Source: Teichococcus aestuarii (lineage in GTDB: Bacteria; Pseudomonadota; Alphaproteobacteria; Acetobacterales; Acetobacteraceae). Taken from it: a DNA stretch of 64,000 bases. Of this stretch, positions 1 through 9,593 are shown piece after piece. The DNA lies in assembly GCF_003116135.1 (NCBI RefSeq), contig NZ_PDOA01000002.1, positions 248,001 through 312,000 on the forward strand. Direction: 5' to 3'. A program made the translations under genes and the position numbers. The notes under the pieces were generated by a model. The model searched no databases, had not been told where the DNA came from, and saw nothing but the letters and a program-made list of their open reading frames with translations. The first letter of the stretch is position 1. Each line of letters begins with the position of its first letter.

Positions 1-396
1 GTCGAGGTTCAGCACGCGGTGGCCGAGCGCCGCGGCGCGCTCCTCCACCCGCCGCACCAGCAGCCGCGCCAAGCCGTGGCCGCGCGCATAGGGCGCGATG
101 TAGGCGTGGGTGAGCTGGGCGCCGAAGGCCTGCGCCTCGTTGTTGCGCGGCGGGCGGATGAGCTGGGCCGAGCCCACCGGCACGCCGTCCAGCCGGGCGA
201 TGAACAGCTCGCAGCCCGGCACCAGCAGCACGCCGCGGAAATGCCGCGCCAGCGCCTCGCGCCCTTGCGGCTCCACCCAGCCGAAGCCGCCGCCCTCGAT
301 GATGGCGGCGTCGGTGGCCTCGCACAGGTCGGCCAGGTCCATGTCGTCGAGCGACTCGGCGCGCTCGACCAGAAGCTCATGCTGAGAGGCGGACAT
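1..396 (-). CDS. GNAT family N-acetyltransferase, 3' end cut by window edge
   Basis: The 132 visible codons start at the ATG ending at 396, directly after the hisH stop, and stay open to the window edge. The protein starts MSASQHELLVERAESLDD. The stretch THAYIAPYARGHGLARLLVRRVEERA near residues 100-125 is the GNAT acetyl-CoA binding motif A (the Arg-Gly-x-Gly type loop appears as RGHGLA). The substrate cannot be told. The head-to-tail junction with hisH suggests co-transcription with the histidine genes, although GNAT enzymes are not part of that pathway. The C-terminus is missing only because the window ends. Family call firm, function unknown. Confidence 0.8.
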   Translation of the reverse strand, partial: MSASQHELLVERAESLDDMDLADLCEATDAAIIEGGGFGWVEPQGREALARHFRGVLLVPGCELFIARLDGVPVGSAQLIRPPRNNEAQAFGAQLTHAYIAPYARGHGLARLLVRRVEERAAALGHRVLNLD

Positions 397-1050
397 TCAC
401 GGGTGCCACGAGAGGAAGTTGGCCAGCATGCGAAGGCCGGTGAACTGGCTCTTCTCGACATGGAACTGGGTGCCGACGAGGTTGTCCCGCCCCACCACGG
501 CGGCGACGGGGCCGCCATACTCGGCGGTGGCCAGCAGCTGCTCCGGCCGGCCGCCGGAGAGGGCGTAGGAATGCACGAAATAGGCGTGGTCGCCGGGGGT
601 GAGGCCGGCCAGCACCGGGTGCGCGCCCGGGGTGAAGCGCAGCGCGTTCCAGCCCATCTGCGGCAGCGGCAGGGGCTCGCCGGCGGCGTCGCGCGGGTCC
701 ATCGGCGCGATCTCGCCCTCCAGCCAGCCCAGGCCCGGCGTCACGCCATGCTCCAGCCCGCGCTGCGCCATCAGCTGCATGCCGACGCAGATGCCGAGGA
801 AGGGCACGGCGCGGCGCGTCACCGCCTCGTCCACCGCCTCGATGATGCCGGGCATCGCCTCCAGCCCGCGCCGGCAGGCGGCGAAGGCGCCCTGGCCCGG
901 CATGACGATGCGGTCCGCCGCCGCCACCGCCTCGGCGGCGGTCTCGACGGTGATGGTGGCCTCCACGCCTGCATCCCGCGCCGCGCGGTGCAGCGCGCGC
1001 AGCACCGAGGCGAGGTTGCCCGAACCCGGATCGACGACCGCGACCTTCAT
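397..1050 (-). CDS. hisH: Imidazole glycerol phosphate synthase, glutaminase subunit HisH
   Basis: 217 aa. HisH releases ammonia from glutamine and channels it to HisF, which forms imidazole glycerol phosphate and AICAR in histidine synthesis; the complex is cytoplasmic. The class I amidotransferase triad is visible: nucleophile Cys88 in GICVGMQ, then His197 and Glu199 in QFHVEKS. The N-terminal VVDPGSGNL motif and normal length (about 200-215 aa) agree. Its ATG overlaps the stop of the DUF2628 gene by 4 bases, so translation is probably coupled. HisF, its obligate partner, is not in the window. Confidence 0.96.
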   Translation of the reverse strand: MKVAVVDPGSGNLASVLRALHRAARDAGVEATITVETAAEAVAAADRIVMPGQGAFAACRRGLEAMPGIIEAVDEAVTRRAVPFLGICVGMQLMAQRGLEHGVTPGLGWLEGEIAPMDPRDAAGEPLPLPQMGWNALRFTPGAHPVLAGLTPGDHAYFVHSYALSGGRPEQLLATAEYGGPVAAVVGRDNLVGTQFHVEKSQFTGLRMLANFLSWHP

Positions 1051-1526
1051 GCCGCCTTCCCTTCCATCATGGCCCCTGCCTCGGCCCTCGCCAGGGCCGG
1101 CCGCGCGGCGAGCGCGCGCAGCAGGGCCGATTCCTCATCCGCGCCCAGCACCACGGCGGCGGCCGGCAGGCCGCGCCGCGCCAGCGTCCAGCGCCGCAGG
1201 TCCTGCGCGTGCAGCCCCGCCAGCCAGTGGGCGCCCAGCCAGGCATAGGGCCGCAGCGCCCCCGGCAGCAGCACCGCCGCCAGCACGGCCAGCGCCAGAT
1301 AGAGCACCAGCACCAGCCACATCCCGTGCCGCAGGAACCACAGCGGCGGCAGCAGCGCCGCCACCAGCGAGAATCCTTCCGGTACCAGAACCAGGCCGGG
1401 TGCGCGGTGGTTCCGCCGCGGCCGCGCCTGCGCCCCGCCGGTGGCGGGCACGGAGGCGGGCGCCGAGGGGGGCACAGAGGCGGCGGGGGGGGGAGGCGGG
1501 CTATGCACCGTCCAGGCGCGCATCAC
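1047..1526 (-). CDS. DUF2628-family small membrane protein between hisB and hisH
   Basis: 159 aa. The first 35 residues are a proline/alanine-rich tail. A hydrophobic block at about residues 45-95 holds two or three membrane helices ([20 protein letters not shown] and following), and after it comes [18 protein letters not shown]. The helix pattern and the [14 protein letters not shown] motif match DUF2628 proteins. The C-terminal 50 residues are soluble and helical. It overlaps hisB upstream and hisH downstream by 4 bases each, so it is a true member of this operon. No role in histidine synthesis is known; the function is unassigned. Confidence 0.8.
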   Translation of the reverse strand: MMRAWTVHSPPPPPAASVPPSAPASVPATGGAQARPRRNHRAPGLVLVPEGFSLVAALLPPLWFLRHGMWLVLVLYLALAVLAAVLLPGALRPYAWLGAHWLAGLHAQDLRRWTLARRGLPAAAVVLGADEESALLRALAARPALARAEAGAMMEGKAA

Positions 1527-2128
1527 CCCTCCAGCACGCCCTTGGTGGAGGGGATCACGCCGGCCGCGCGCGGGTCCGGCTCCACGGCGGCGCGCAGGGC
1601 GCGGGCCACGGCCTTGAACACGCCCTCGGCGATGTGGTGCGCGTTGGTGCCGGCGCGCTGCACGATGTGCAGGGTGATGCCGGCATTCATCGCGAAGGCG
1701 CGGAAGAACTCCTCGAACAGCTCGGTGTCCATCTCGCCGATCTTGTCGCGCGGGAAGGTCACGCTCCAGGCCAGGAAGGGGCGGCCGGAGATGTCGATGG
1801 CGGCCTCGGCCAGCGTCTCGTCCATCGGCACCACGGCGTGGCCGTAGCGGCGAATGCCGCGCTTGTCGCCCAGCGCGCGCTTCACCGCCTGGCCGAGCAC
1901 GATGCCCACATCCTCGGCGGTGTGGTGGAAGTCGATGTGCAGGTCGCCCTTCGCCTGCACGTCCATGTCCAGCAGGCTGTGCCGCGCCAGCGCTGTCAGC
2001 ATGTGGTCGAGGAAGCCGATGCCGGTGCCGATGCTGGACTGCCCCGTGCCGTCCAGGTCGAGCGAGACGCGGATCTCGGTCTCGCTGGTGCTGCGGGCGA
2101 TGTCGGCGGTGCGGGGCTTGGCGTCCAT
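1523..2128 (-). CDS. hisB: Imidazoleglycerol-phosphate dehydratase
   Basis: 201 aa, the monofunctional form typical of alphaproteobacteria (no HisB-N phosphatase domain). It dehydrates imidazole glycerol phosphate to imidazole acetol phosphate, using Mn2+ bound by histidine clusters. The metal motifs are visible: [12 protein letters not shown] (His42, His50) and [12 protein letters not shown] (His64, His68, His69). A second half repeats the fold around [11 protein letters not shown] and [10 protein letters not shown]. It is first in the minus-strand his cluster, and its stop overlaps the next start by 4 bases. The start ATG at 2128 is preceded by GGAAG. Confidence 0.97.
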   Translation of the reverse strand: MDAKPRTADIARSTSETEIRVSLDLDGTGQSSIGTGIGFLDHMLTALARHSLLDMDVQAKGDLHIDFHHTAEDVGIVLGQAVKRALGDKRGIRRYGHAVVPMDETLAEAAIDISGRPFLAWSVTFPRDKIGEMDTELFEEFFRAFAMNAGITLHIVQRAGTNAHHIAEGVFKAVARALRAAVEPDPRAAGVIPSTKGVLEG

Positions 2129-2308
2129 GGGGGCTTCCTAGACCGCGCGAGGGGGGCTTGCCCAGGGGAGAGCGTGCGGAAGGCGGGGCTCGGCACCGGC
2201 CTTAACGCTCCGCCAAGCGGCCGCCGCCAGTCTGGCGCCGAAGCGGCCCGGCCGGGGCGGGCGCCGCAGGCCGGCAGCAGCAGGCAGAGAGCAGGAGGGG
2301 GCAGGGCC

Positions 2309-3520
2309 ATGGGCATGACGCGGCGCCGCATCATCAGCGCGGCGGGGTGGCTGCAAGCGGGCCTGCCGGCGGCGTGGTTCCGCGCGGCGGCGGCACAGCC
2401 CCTCGCCGCGCCGGCGGCAAAGCCCCTCGCCGCGCCGGCGACGCTCGCCCGGCTGGCCGAGGCGGAGGCCGCCCTGTTCCTGGAGCACGGCGCGACGCTC
2501 GGCGCGCTCAGCCTGACCGAGCCGCTGAGCGCCGAGAGCCGCGCCATGCTGCGCCAGCGGCGCAGGGAGGCGGATGTGGCGCTCGGCGCGCTGCTGGATG
2601 CCGTCCGCTCCGATCCGGGGCTGCCGGAGGGCCCGGCCCTCGCCGCGGCGCTGGCGGCGGTGGCGGATTCGCAGATGGTGATCGTGCTGCTGCGCGCCGG
2701 CATGGACCGGCCTGCACCGGACCGCCCTGCCCCCTCGGCCATCGCCTGGGCCGAGGCGCGGGCGCGGCAGGAGGCCGCCATGGCGGCGCTGCGCGGCCTG
2801 TTCTGGGCCCGCCTCAGCCTGCCCGCGCCGCCGGCCCTTCCGCCGCCGGGGCCGGAGGCGGCGCCGGCCGGGCCGCAGGCTGCCGCGCCGCCCGCGGCCC
2901 CGCGCACCGCCACCGCCGGCCCGGCCCCGGGCGGGCGGCAGCCGGGCTGGCCCTGGCTGGCCTGGCCCTGGCTGGCGCCGGCCGGCGGGCTGGCGCTGCT
3001 GCTGCTGCTGGCCCTGCGCGCCGCGGGGCGGGAGCGCACCGACCAGGGCCGCGCCGCGCGGCGCGTGGCGGTGGACTGGCCGGCCGAATTCGTGCCGGCG
3101 CCCGGCCTGCAGCCGGTGGCGGCGCGCATCGTCAGCCTGTCCCTGGGCGGGGCGGCGCTGCGGCCGGAGCGGGCCGGCTGGGGTGGCCGGCTGCGGCTGG
3201 CGCTGCTGCGGCTGCTGCGGCTGCTGCCGCCCGGGGCGGGGCGGGGCCGCATGCGCCTGCGCAACGCCCGGCTGGGCGAGATCGAGGTGCAGCTGGTGCA
3301 GCAGGAGGGCGGCCTGCTGCGGCTGCGCTTCCTGGCGCTGGACGCGGCGCAGGCGGCGATGATCGGCGGCCTCGTGGCTACGTCCGCCGCCCCCCCGGCC
3401 GATCCTGCGGCGGACGGCTCCGGCCGGCGGGAGGACAGCCCCGCCAGCGCCGCGCCCAGCGCTGCCACGGCCGCGCCGCAGCCACCCCCCGCCGAGTGGG
3501 AGACCTGGCGCGGCGGTTGA
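2309..3520 (+). CDS. Membrane-anchored protein with PilZ-like C-terminal domain
   Basis: 403 aa from the ATG at 2309; a second in-frame ATG at 2315 is equally possible and both follow a GGAGGGGG Shine-Dalgarno. The N-terminus (RRRIISAAGWLQAGLPAAWF) resembles a Tat-type or uncleaved signal. Residues about 45-170 form an Ala-rich helical region and 170-215 a Pro/Ala linker. One strong membrane helix follows (LAPAGGLALLLLLALRAAG). The cytoplasmic tail has RRVAVDWPAEF...ARIVSLSLGGAALR, which looks like the RxxxR and (D/N)xSxxG pattern of c-di-GMP binding PilZ domains, but the D/N is replaced by Ser. The tail end is low complexity. Divergent from hisB. The PilZ call is moderate and nucleotide binding doubtful. 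Confidence 0.6.
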   Translation: MGMTRRRIISAAGWLQAGLPAAWFRAAAAQPLAAPAAKPLAAPATLARLAEAEAALFLEHGATLGALSLTEPLSAESRAMLRQRRREADVALGALLDAVRSDPGLPEGPALAAALAAVADSQMVIVLLRAGMDRPAPDRPAPSAIAWAEARARQEAAMAALRGLFWARLSLPAPPALPPPGPEAAPAGPQAAAPPAAPRTATAGPAPGGRQPGWPWLAWPWLAPAGGLALLLLLALRAAGRERTDQGRAARRVAVDWPAEFVPAPGLQPVAARIVSLSLGGAALRPERAGWGGRLRLALLRLLRLLPPGAGRGRMRLRNARLGEIEVQLVQQEGGLLRLRFLALDAAQAAMIGGLVATSAAPPADPAADGSGRREDSPASAAPSAATAAPQPPPAEWETWRGG

Positions 3521-3532
3521 AGCACGCCCCCG

Positions 3533-3561
3533 CTTGTTGCGCCGCATCGGCGATGCCATCT
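3533..3561 (+). promoter_or_regulatory. Candidate RpoH (sigma-32 type) heat-shock promoter of hslVU
   Basis: CTTGTT (3533-3538), a 17-bp spacer and CCATCT (3556-3561) fit the alphaproteobacterial heat-shock pattern CTTG-N17-CYTATNT in the key positions. The implied transcription start lies at about the hslV ATG (3569), so the mRNA would be leaderless or nearly so. No Shine-Dalgarno sequence precedes that ATG. Inference from consensus only. Confidence 0.45.
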
Positions 3562-3568
3562 CGGCGGC

Positions 3569-4135
3569 ATGAACGCGACGTCTCACGATCCCCGCTACGA
3601 TCCCCTGGGCTGGCACGGAACCACCATCCTCTGCGTGCGCAAGGACGGAAAGGTGGCCATGGCGGGGGATGGCCAGGTCTCCATGGGTCAGACCGTGGTC
3701 AAGAACAACGCCCGCAAGGTCCGCCGCATCGCCGGCGGCAAGGTGCTGACCGGCTTCGCCGGCGCCACCGCGGACGCCTTCACCCTGCTGGAGCGGCTGG
3801 AGGCCAAGCTGGAGCGCTTCCCCGACCAGCTCGAGCGCGCCGCCGTGGAGCTGGCGAAGGACTGGCGCACCGACCGCTACCTGCGCCGCCTGGAAGCCCT
3901 GCTGGCGGTGGCCGACAAGGACCGCTCCCTGCTCATCACCGGCAATGGCGACGTGCTGGAGCCGGAGGATTCCATCATCGGCATCGGCTCGGGCGGCAAC
4001 TACGCCCTGGCCGCGGCCCGCGCGCTGATCGACGTGGACGGCATGAACGCCGAGGACATCGCCCGGAAGGCCATGGGCATCGCGGCCGAGATCTGCGTCT
4101 ACACCAATGGCCGCTACGTGCTGGAGACCCTCTGA
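3569..4135 (+). CDS. hslV: ATP-dependent protease peptidase subunit HslV
   Basis: 188 aa. HslV forms the proteolytic double hexamer of the HslUV (ClpYQ) heat-shock protease in the cytoplasm. It is an N-terminal nucleophile threonine protease: the mature enzyme should begin at Thr18 in [11 protein letters not shown] after removal of a 17-residue propeptide. [32 protein letters not shown] and [10 protein letters not shown] are hallmark stretches. Its stop is 3 bases before hslU. No clear ribosome binding site precedes the ATG. Confidence 0.97.
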   Translation: MNATSHDPRYDPLGWHGTTILCVRKDGKVAMAGDGQVSMGQTVVKNNARKVRRIAGGKVLTGFAGATADAFTLLERLEAKLERFPDQLERAAVELAKDWRTDRYLRRLEALLAVADKDRSLLITGNGDVLEPEDSIIGIGSGGNYALAAARALIDVDGMNAEDIARKAMGIAAEICVYTNGRYVLETL

Positions 4136-4138
4136 CCC

Positions 4139-5467
<1,329 letters not shown>

Positions 5468-5522
5468 CCGCCCGCGGGAGTGGGGCCACCCCTCCCGCCC
5501 CCCCTCCGGAGCCCGCCGCCCC

Positions 5523-6320
5523 ATGAGCCAGACCCTTCCCGCCACCCTGCCCCTCCCTGCCGAGGCCGAGGCGGAACTGGCCGAGGCGCGGCGCGTGCTG
5601 GAGGAAACCTCGCTGGCCGCGCGCATGGCGCAGATGGCGGGCACCCCCATCGAGGCGCTGCGCCGCCGCCTGCCGGATTCGGCGCAGGGCCTGCTGGACC
5701 GGACGGTGCGCCAGGCCCTCTCCACCGCGCTGCGCGCCGCGATGCGCAGCCGGCCGGACCGCACCCCCACCGGGCTGCGGCAGGACTGGCTGCACCGTGG
5801 GCTGGCCGCCGCCTCGGGCGCGGCGGGTGGCGCCTTCGGCCTGCCGGGCACGCTGCTGGAGCTGCCCGTCTCCACCGCCGTGCTGCTGCGGCAGATCGGC
5901 GCCGAGGCCGCCGCCGCCGGCGAGGACCTGGACGACCCGATGACCGGCGCCGAGTGCCTGAAGGTGTTCGCCCTCGGCGGCCCCGGCCCGGCCGACGACG
6001 CCACCGAGACCGGCTACTTCGCCACCCGCCTGGCGCTGGCGCAGTTCCTGCCCAACATGAGCGCGGCGCTGCTGCCGGGCTTCGTCGGCGCCATCGCGGC
6101 GCGCTTCATCGGGCCGCTGAGCTTCAAGCTCTCGGCCCAGGCGGCGCCGGTGGTGGGCGCGGCGGCGGGGGCGGCGGTGAACCTCGCCTTCCTGGAGCAT
6201 TTCCGCACCCTGGCGCGGGCGCATTTCACCGTGCGCCGGCTGGAGCGCACCCACGGCGCCGGGGCGGTGCGGGCCGCCTACGAGGTGCTGGCGGCGCGGG
6301 CGCGCCACCAGGCCGCCTGA
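5523..6320 (+). CDS. EcsC family protein
   Basis: 265 aa. Residues 100-130 (HRGLAAASGAAGGAFGLPGTLLELPVSTAVLLRQIG) carry the Gly/Ala-rich amphipathic region and L(P)xS motif typical of the EcsC family. A second such segment follows at about 200-235 (AQAAPVVGAAAGAAVNLAFLEHF). EcsC was named from the Bacillus ecs locus; its biochemical role is unknown and it is probably membrane-associated. The gene starts 55 bases after hslU on the same strand and may be read from the same transcript. It converges with hrcA. Family assignment good, function unknown. Confidence 0.8.
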   Translation: MSQTLPATLPLPAEAEAELAEARRVLEETSLAARMAQMAGTPIEALRRRLPDSAQGLLDRTVRQALSTALRAAMRSRPDRTPTGLRQDWLHRGLAAASGAAGGAFGLPGTLLELPVSTAVLLRQIGAEAAAAGEDLDDPMTGAECLKVFALGGPGPADDATETGYFATRLALAQFLPNMSAALLPGFVGAIAARFIGPLSFKLSAQAAPVVGAAAGAAVNLAFLEHFRTLARAHFTVRRLERTHGAGAVRAAYEVLAARARHQAA

Positions 6321-6338
6321 GGCGGCGCGCGCTCCCTC

Positions 6339-7445
6339 TCAGCCCAGGAGCTGCCCGATCACCCGCGCCGTGTAGTCCACCACCGGGATGACGCGGCCAT
6401 AGTTGATGCGCGTCGGGCCGATGACGCCGATGGCGCCGACGATCTGCTCCTGCCCGTTGCGGAAGGGCGCCACCACCATCGAGAGGCCGGCGCTGTCGAA
6501 CAGGCCGGACTCGGCGCCGATGAAGATCTGCACGCCCTGGCCGCGCTGCGCCAGCTCCAGCAGGCGCAGCATGGTCTCCTGCGCCTCCAGCCGCTCGAAC
6601 AGCGCCTGGATCTCCTGCACGCGGGCGATCTGGTCGAGATTCTCCAGCAGCTTGGCCTGGCCGCGCAGGATCAGCGAGCCGCCGCCACCGCCGGCCCAGG
6701 TGGCCAGCCCCTGCTCGATCATCTGCTGCGTCAGCGTGTCCAGCGCGGTGCGGTTGGCCTGGATCTCCTCGGCCACCATGCCGCGCGTCTCCTCCAGCGT
6801 GCGGCCGGAGAGGCGGGCATTGATGAAGTTGCTGGCCTGGGTGAAGGCGCTGGGCGGCAGCCCGGCCGGCACCTCGATGACGCGGTTCTCCACCTGGCCA
6901 TGCGCGTTCACCAGCACCACCAGCGCCCGCCCGGGCGAGAGGGCGACGAACTCGATGTGCCGCACCGCCGCCTCGGTCTTCGGCGCCACCACCAGCCCGG
7001 CGGCGCCGGCGAGGCCGGAGAGCATCTGCCCCGCCTCGGACAGCGTCTCCTCCATGCTGCGGCCGGCGGCGGCGCAGCGTATGGCGATCGCCTCCCGGTC
7101 CTCGTCCGAGAGGTCGCCGAATTCCAGCAGCCCGTCCACGAACAGGCGCAGCCCCTGCTCGGTGGGCAGCCGCCCGGCCGAGGTGTGGGGGGCGTAGAGC
7201 AGCCCCGCCTCCTCCAGATCCGCCATGGCGTTGCGGATGGTGGCCGGCGAGAGCGCCAGCGGCAGGCGGCGGGAAAGGGTGCGGGAGCCGACCGGCTCCC
7301 CGGTTTCCATGTAGAGCTCCACCACCTGCCGCAGGATGGTGGCGCCGCGGTTGTCGAGCCCCGGCAGGAGGTGCAGCCCTCCCCGGTGGCCGGTGAACAG
7401 CGGCGATGGGCCCTTTCCTTTGGCCAAACTCTTCGATTCCTTCAT
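6339..7445 (-). CDS. hrcA: Heat-inducible transcription repressor HrcA
   Basis: 368 aa from the ATG at 7445 (MKESKSLAKGKG). HrcA represses groESL/dnaK-type genes by binding CIRCE and is stabilised by GroEL. The N-terminal winged helix is visible (NRGATILRQVVELYMETGEPVGSRTL, then SPATIRNAMADLEEAGLL), followed by the GAF-like middle domain and the C-terminal IGVIGPTRINYGRVIPVVDY motif. The reading frame stays open another 54 codons upstream but that part has no family character. No CIRCE element is seen in front of the gene; a heat-shock sigma promoter candidate is. Normal family length. Confidence 0.95.
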   Translation of the reverse strand: MKESKSLAKGKGPSPLFTGHRGGLHLLPGLDNRGATILRQVVELYMETGEPVGSRTLSRRLPLALSPATIRNAMADLEEAGLLYAPHTSAGRLPTEQGLRLFVDGLLEFGDLSDEDREAIAIRCAAAGRSMEETLSEAGQMLSGLAGAAGLVVAPKTEAAVRHIEFVALSPGRALVVLVNAHGQVENRVIEVPAGLPPSAFTQASNFINARLSGRTLEETRGMVAEEIQANRTALDTLTQQMIEQGLATWAGGGGGSLILRGQAKLLENLDQIARVQEIQALFERLEAQETMLRLLELAQRGQGVQIFIGAESGLFDSAGLSMVVAPFRNGQEQIVGAIGVIGPTRINYGRVIPVVDYTARVIGQLLG

Positions 7446-7493
7446 CACGTTGCGGCGCTCTGCCCCGGCCTCAAGCATCCGTGAAGCAATCGG

Positions 7494-7519
7494 GTGACAC
7501 TTCGCGCCAATCTTGTCAC
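7494..7519. promoter_or_regulatory. Inverted repeat GTGACA-N14-TGTCAC upstream of hrcA
   Basis: Two perfect 6-bp arms (7494-7499 and 7514-7519) flank 14 bases in the 160-bp region between hrcA and the divergent small gene at 7606. The size and spacing suit a dimeric repressor site, but it is not a CIRCE sequence and no regulator can be named. Confidence 0.25.
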
Positions 7520-7564
7520 GCGCGGACACATCCTGGCCATCAACGCGTTGCACTTCTTCTATCC

Positions 7565-7592
7565 TAATGGTGTGCCGCAGGGCGCGAACAAG
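7565..7592 (-). promoter_or_regulatory. Candidate RpoH-type promoter of hrcA
   Basis: On the minus strand CTTGTT (7592-7587), a 16-bp spacer and CCATTA (7570-7565) resemble the element in front of hslV. Transcription would begin near 7558, leaving a leader of about 110 bases before the hrcA ATG. It overlaps the upstream region of the divergent small gene at 7606. Consensus-based inference. Confidence 0.35.
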
Positions 7593-7605
7593 CGCGGAGG
7601 GCCTC

Positions 7606-7881
7606 ATGACGGATATGTCTGGACTTCGGCTCTGGCCGCTGGCGCTGATGGGGTGGCTCGCGGCCTATCCGCCCGCCACCAAGGATGCCGCCAACGAAAC
7701 CCCACCGGGGCTTGAGGAGGCGGAGGGAGAGCGTGCCCAGGCGGGCCAGCCCAAGCCGGGCACCCGCACGGCCTGGTTCGGCATGTCCCGCGCCCGCTAC
7801 GCCCAGCTGACCGACGAGGAGCGGGCCCGGCTGCGCGCCGAGCGCCGCGCGGCCCGGCAGGCCGGACAGCCGCTGGCCTGA
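7606..7881 (+). CDS. Small hypothetical protein with N-terminal hydrophobic segment
   Basis: 91 aa from the ATG at 7606, preceded by GCGGAGGG at good spacing. Residues 1-20 (MTDMSGLRLWPLALMGWLAA) could be a membrane anchor or signal. The rest is charged: FGMSRARYAQLTDEERARLRAERRAARQAG is a basic/acidic helix. The stop overlaps the next start by one base (TGATG), a sign of coupled translation with the membrane protein at 7881. No family recognised. The open frame extends upstream of 7606 but without a ribosome site. Confidence 0.5.
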   Translation: MTDMSGLRLWPLALMGWLAAYPPATKDAANETPPGLEEAEGERAQAGQPKPGTRTAWFGMSRARYAQLTDEERARLRAERRAARQAGQPLA

Positions 7882-8063
7882 TGGTGGCCAGCAACCCCGT
7901 CCTGCTCGGCTTCCTGCTGGTGCTGGGGCTGTTCGCGATGGGCGCCACCCTCGCCGGCCTGCTGCTGGAGCGCGCGGCGCGCCACCCCCGCGCCGCCGCC
8001 GGGGTGGTCGTGGCGGCGATGTTCGGCCTGTCCTGGGGCGGGATCCTGCTGCTGCGCGACTGA
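7881..8063 (+). CDS. Small two-helix membrane protein
   Basis: 60 aa. Two hydrophobic helices (about residues 7-28, LLGFLLVLGLFAMGATLAGLL, and 40-58, AGVVVAAMFGLSWGGILLL) are joined by a short basic loop ERAARHPRA. The ATG overlaps the stop of the 91-aa gene, so both are probably made together and may interact. It converges with trkH. No family recognised. The membrane hairpin pattern and translational coupling support a real gene. Confidence 0.5.
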   Translation: MVASNPVLLGFLLVLGLFAMGATLAGLLLERAARHPRAAAGVVVAAMFGLSWGGILLLRD

Positions 8064-8075
8064 GCCGGCCGCGCC

Positions 8076-9593
8076 TCAGCCACGCCAGAAGCGCGGCATG
8101 AACAGGATCAGCACGGTGAACAGCTCCAGCCGCCCCAGCAGCATGGCGAAGCAGAGCAGCCATTTCGCCGCCTCCGGCAGCCCGGCGAAATTGCCGGCCG
8201 GGCCGATCACCGGCCCGAGCCCCGGCCCGACATTGGAGAGCATGCTGACGGCGGCGCTGGCGCTGGTGAGGAAATCCAGCTCCATCGCCATCAGCGCGAT
8301 GGTGAGCGCGCCGTAGCAGAGGAAATACAGCGCGAAGAACACCACCACGGAGCCGATGACGTCGTCCGGCAGCGGCCGCCCGGCATAGACGCGCGGGAAC
8401 ACGCCGCGCGGGTAGAGCAGCCGCAGGAAATGCGCCCGCAGCATGATGGCCACCACCACGAAGCGGAAGATCTTCATGCCGCCGGCGGTGGAGCCGGTGC
8501 AGCCGCCGACGAACATCAGCGCGAAGAAGATGCCGGTGGCGGCACCCCCCCACTGCATGTAGTCGGCCGAGGCGAAGCCGGTGGTGGTGACCACCGAGAC
8601 GACGTTGAGCGCCGCGTGGCGCAGCGCCGCCTCCACCCCGTAGGTGCCGCGCAGCACCAGGATCGCCGCCACCAGCAGGATGGCGCCGAGCAGCAGGCCG
8701 AGCAGCGCGCGCACCTGCGGGTCGCGCAGGATCTCCCAGTCCCGCCGCAGGGCGCGCAGGTAGAGCACGAAGGGCAGCGCGCCGGCCAGCATCCCCGCCG
8801 TGGCGATCCAGTGGATGGCCGGGTTGTCCCAGTTGGCCAGCGAGGAATCGGAGGTGGAGAAGCCGGCGGTGGAGATGGTGCTGAGCGCGTGCACCACCGC
8901 GGCGAAGGGCGCCATGCCGGCGGCGAGATAGGCCAGGGCGCAGGCCACCGTCATGCCCAGATAGACGGCGCTGATGGCGGTGGCGATCTGCCGCGCGCGC
9001 GGCAGCACCTTCTCCGAGCGGTCGGAGCTTTCGGTGCGGAACAGCTGCATGCCGCCGACGCCGAGCGCCGGCAGGATGGCCAGCGCCGTGGCGATGATGC
9101 CGATGCCGCCCAGCCATTGCAGCAGCGAGCGCCAGAGCAGGATGCCCGGCGGCGCGTGGTCCAGCCCCGTGACCACGGTGGCGCCGGTGGTGGTGAGGCC
9201 GGAGACCGCCTCGAAATAGGCATTGGTCACGCTGCCGCCGAGGCCGGGATGCAGCGAGAGATAGAAGGGGATGGCGGCGCAGGCGGTGATGGCCGCCCAG
9301 CTCAGCGGCGTCAGCACGAAGGCCTGGCGCAGCGTCAGCCCGCCCTTCAGCGGGCAGCGCGTGGCGCGGAACAGCAGGCCGGCGCCGGCCAGCAGGCCGA
9401 GGCTGGCGGTGGCGAAGGGCTTCCAGTCCGGGTGGCCATGCGCCGCGTCCACCGCCGCCGGCAGCAGCATGAAGGCGGCCAGCGCCAGCAGCATGCCGCT
9501 GACGAGGTGCAGCACCGGCCGCAGCGGCGGCGGCGACCAGCCGCCCGCGGCCTGCCCGGAGGCGGCGGGGGAGCGGGGCGGCTCAGGCCGCAT
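8076..9593 (-). CDS. trkH: Trk/Ktr-type potassium uptake protein, transmembrane subunit TrkH
   Basis: 505 aa from the ATG at 9593, overlapping the trkA stop by 11 bases. An upstream in-frame ATG at 9644 would add 17 Pro-rich residues and overlap trkA by 62. TrkH is the K+-translocating subunit with four pseudo-repeats. The filter loops can be seen in order: SGLTTTGAT, STISTAGFS, VVTTTGFAS and SNVGPGLGPV. About ten membrane helices are evident. TrkA, encoded just upstream, gates it. Only the start is uncertain. Confidence 0.94.
   Translation of the reverse strand: MRPEPPRSPAASGQAAGGWSPPPLRPVLHLVSGMLLALAAFMLLPAAVDAAHGHPDWKPFATASLGLLAGAGLLFRATRCPLKGGLTLRQAFVLTPLSWAAITACAAIPFYLSLHPGLGGSVTNAYFEAVSGLTTTGATVVTGLDHAPPGILLWRSLLQWLGGIGIIATALAILPALGVGGMQLFRTESSDRSEKVLPRARQIATAISAVYLGMTVACALAYLAAGMAPFAAVVHALSTISTAGFSTSDSSLANWDNPAIHWIATAGMLAGALPFVLYLRALRRDWEILRDPQVRALLGLLLGAILLVAAILVLRGTYGVEAALRHAALNVVSVVTTTGFASADYMQWGGAATGIFFALMFVGGCTGSTAGGMKIFRFVVVAIMLRAHFLRLLYPRGVFPRVYAGRPLPDDVIGSVVVFFALYFLCYGALTIALMAMELDFLTSASAAVSMLSNVGPGLGPVIGPAGNFAGLPEAAKWLLCFAMLLGRLELFTVLILFMPRFWRG

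Noticed and set aside
19-1248. Long plus-strand open frame opposite hisH and the GNAT gene
   Set aside because: It mirrors the minus-strand genes and has low-complexity His/Gln/Arg-rich composition typical of antisense frames in GC-rich DNA.
7446-7607. N-terminal extension of HrcA by 54 codons
   Set aside because: The extra residues lack family similarity and cover the promoter and inverted-repeat region; the ATG at 7445 gives the usual start.
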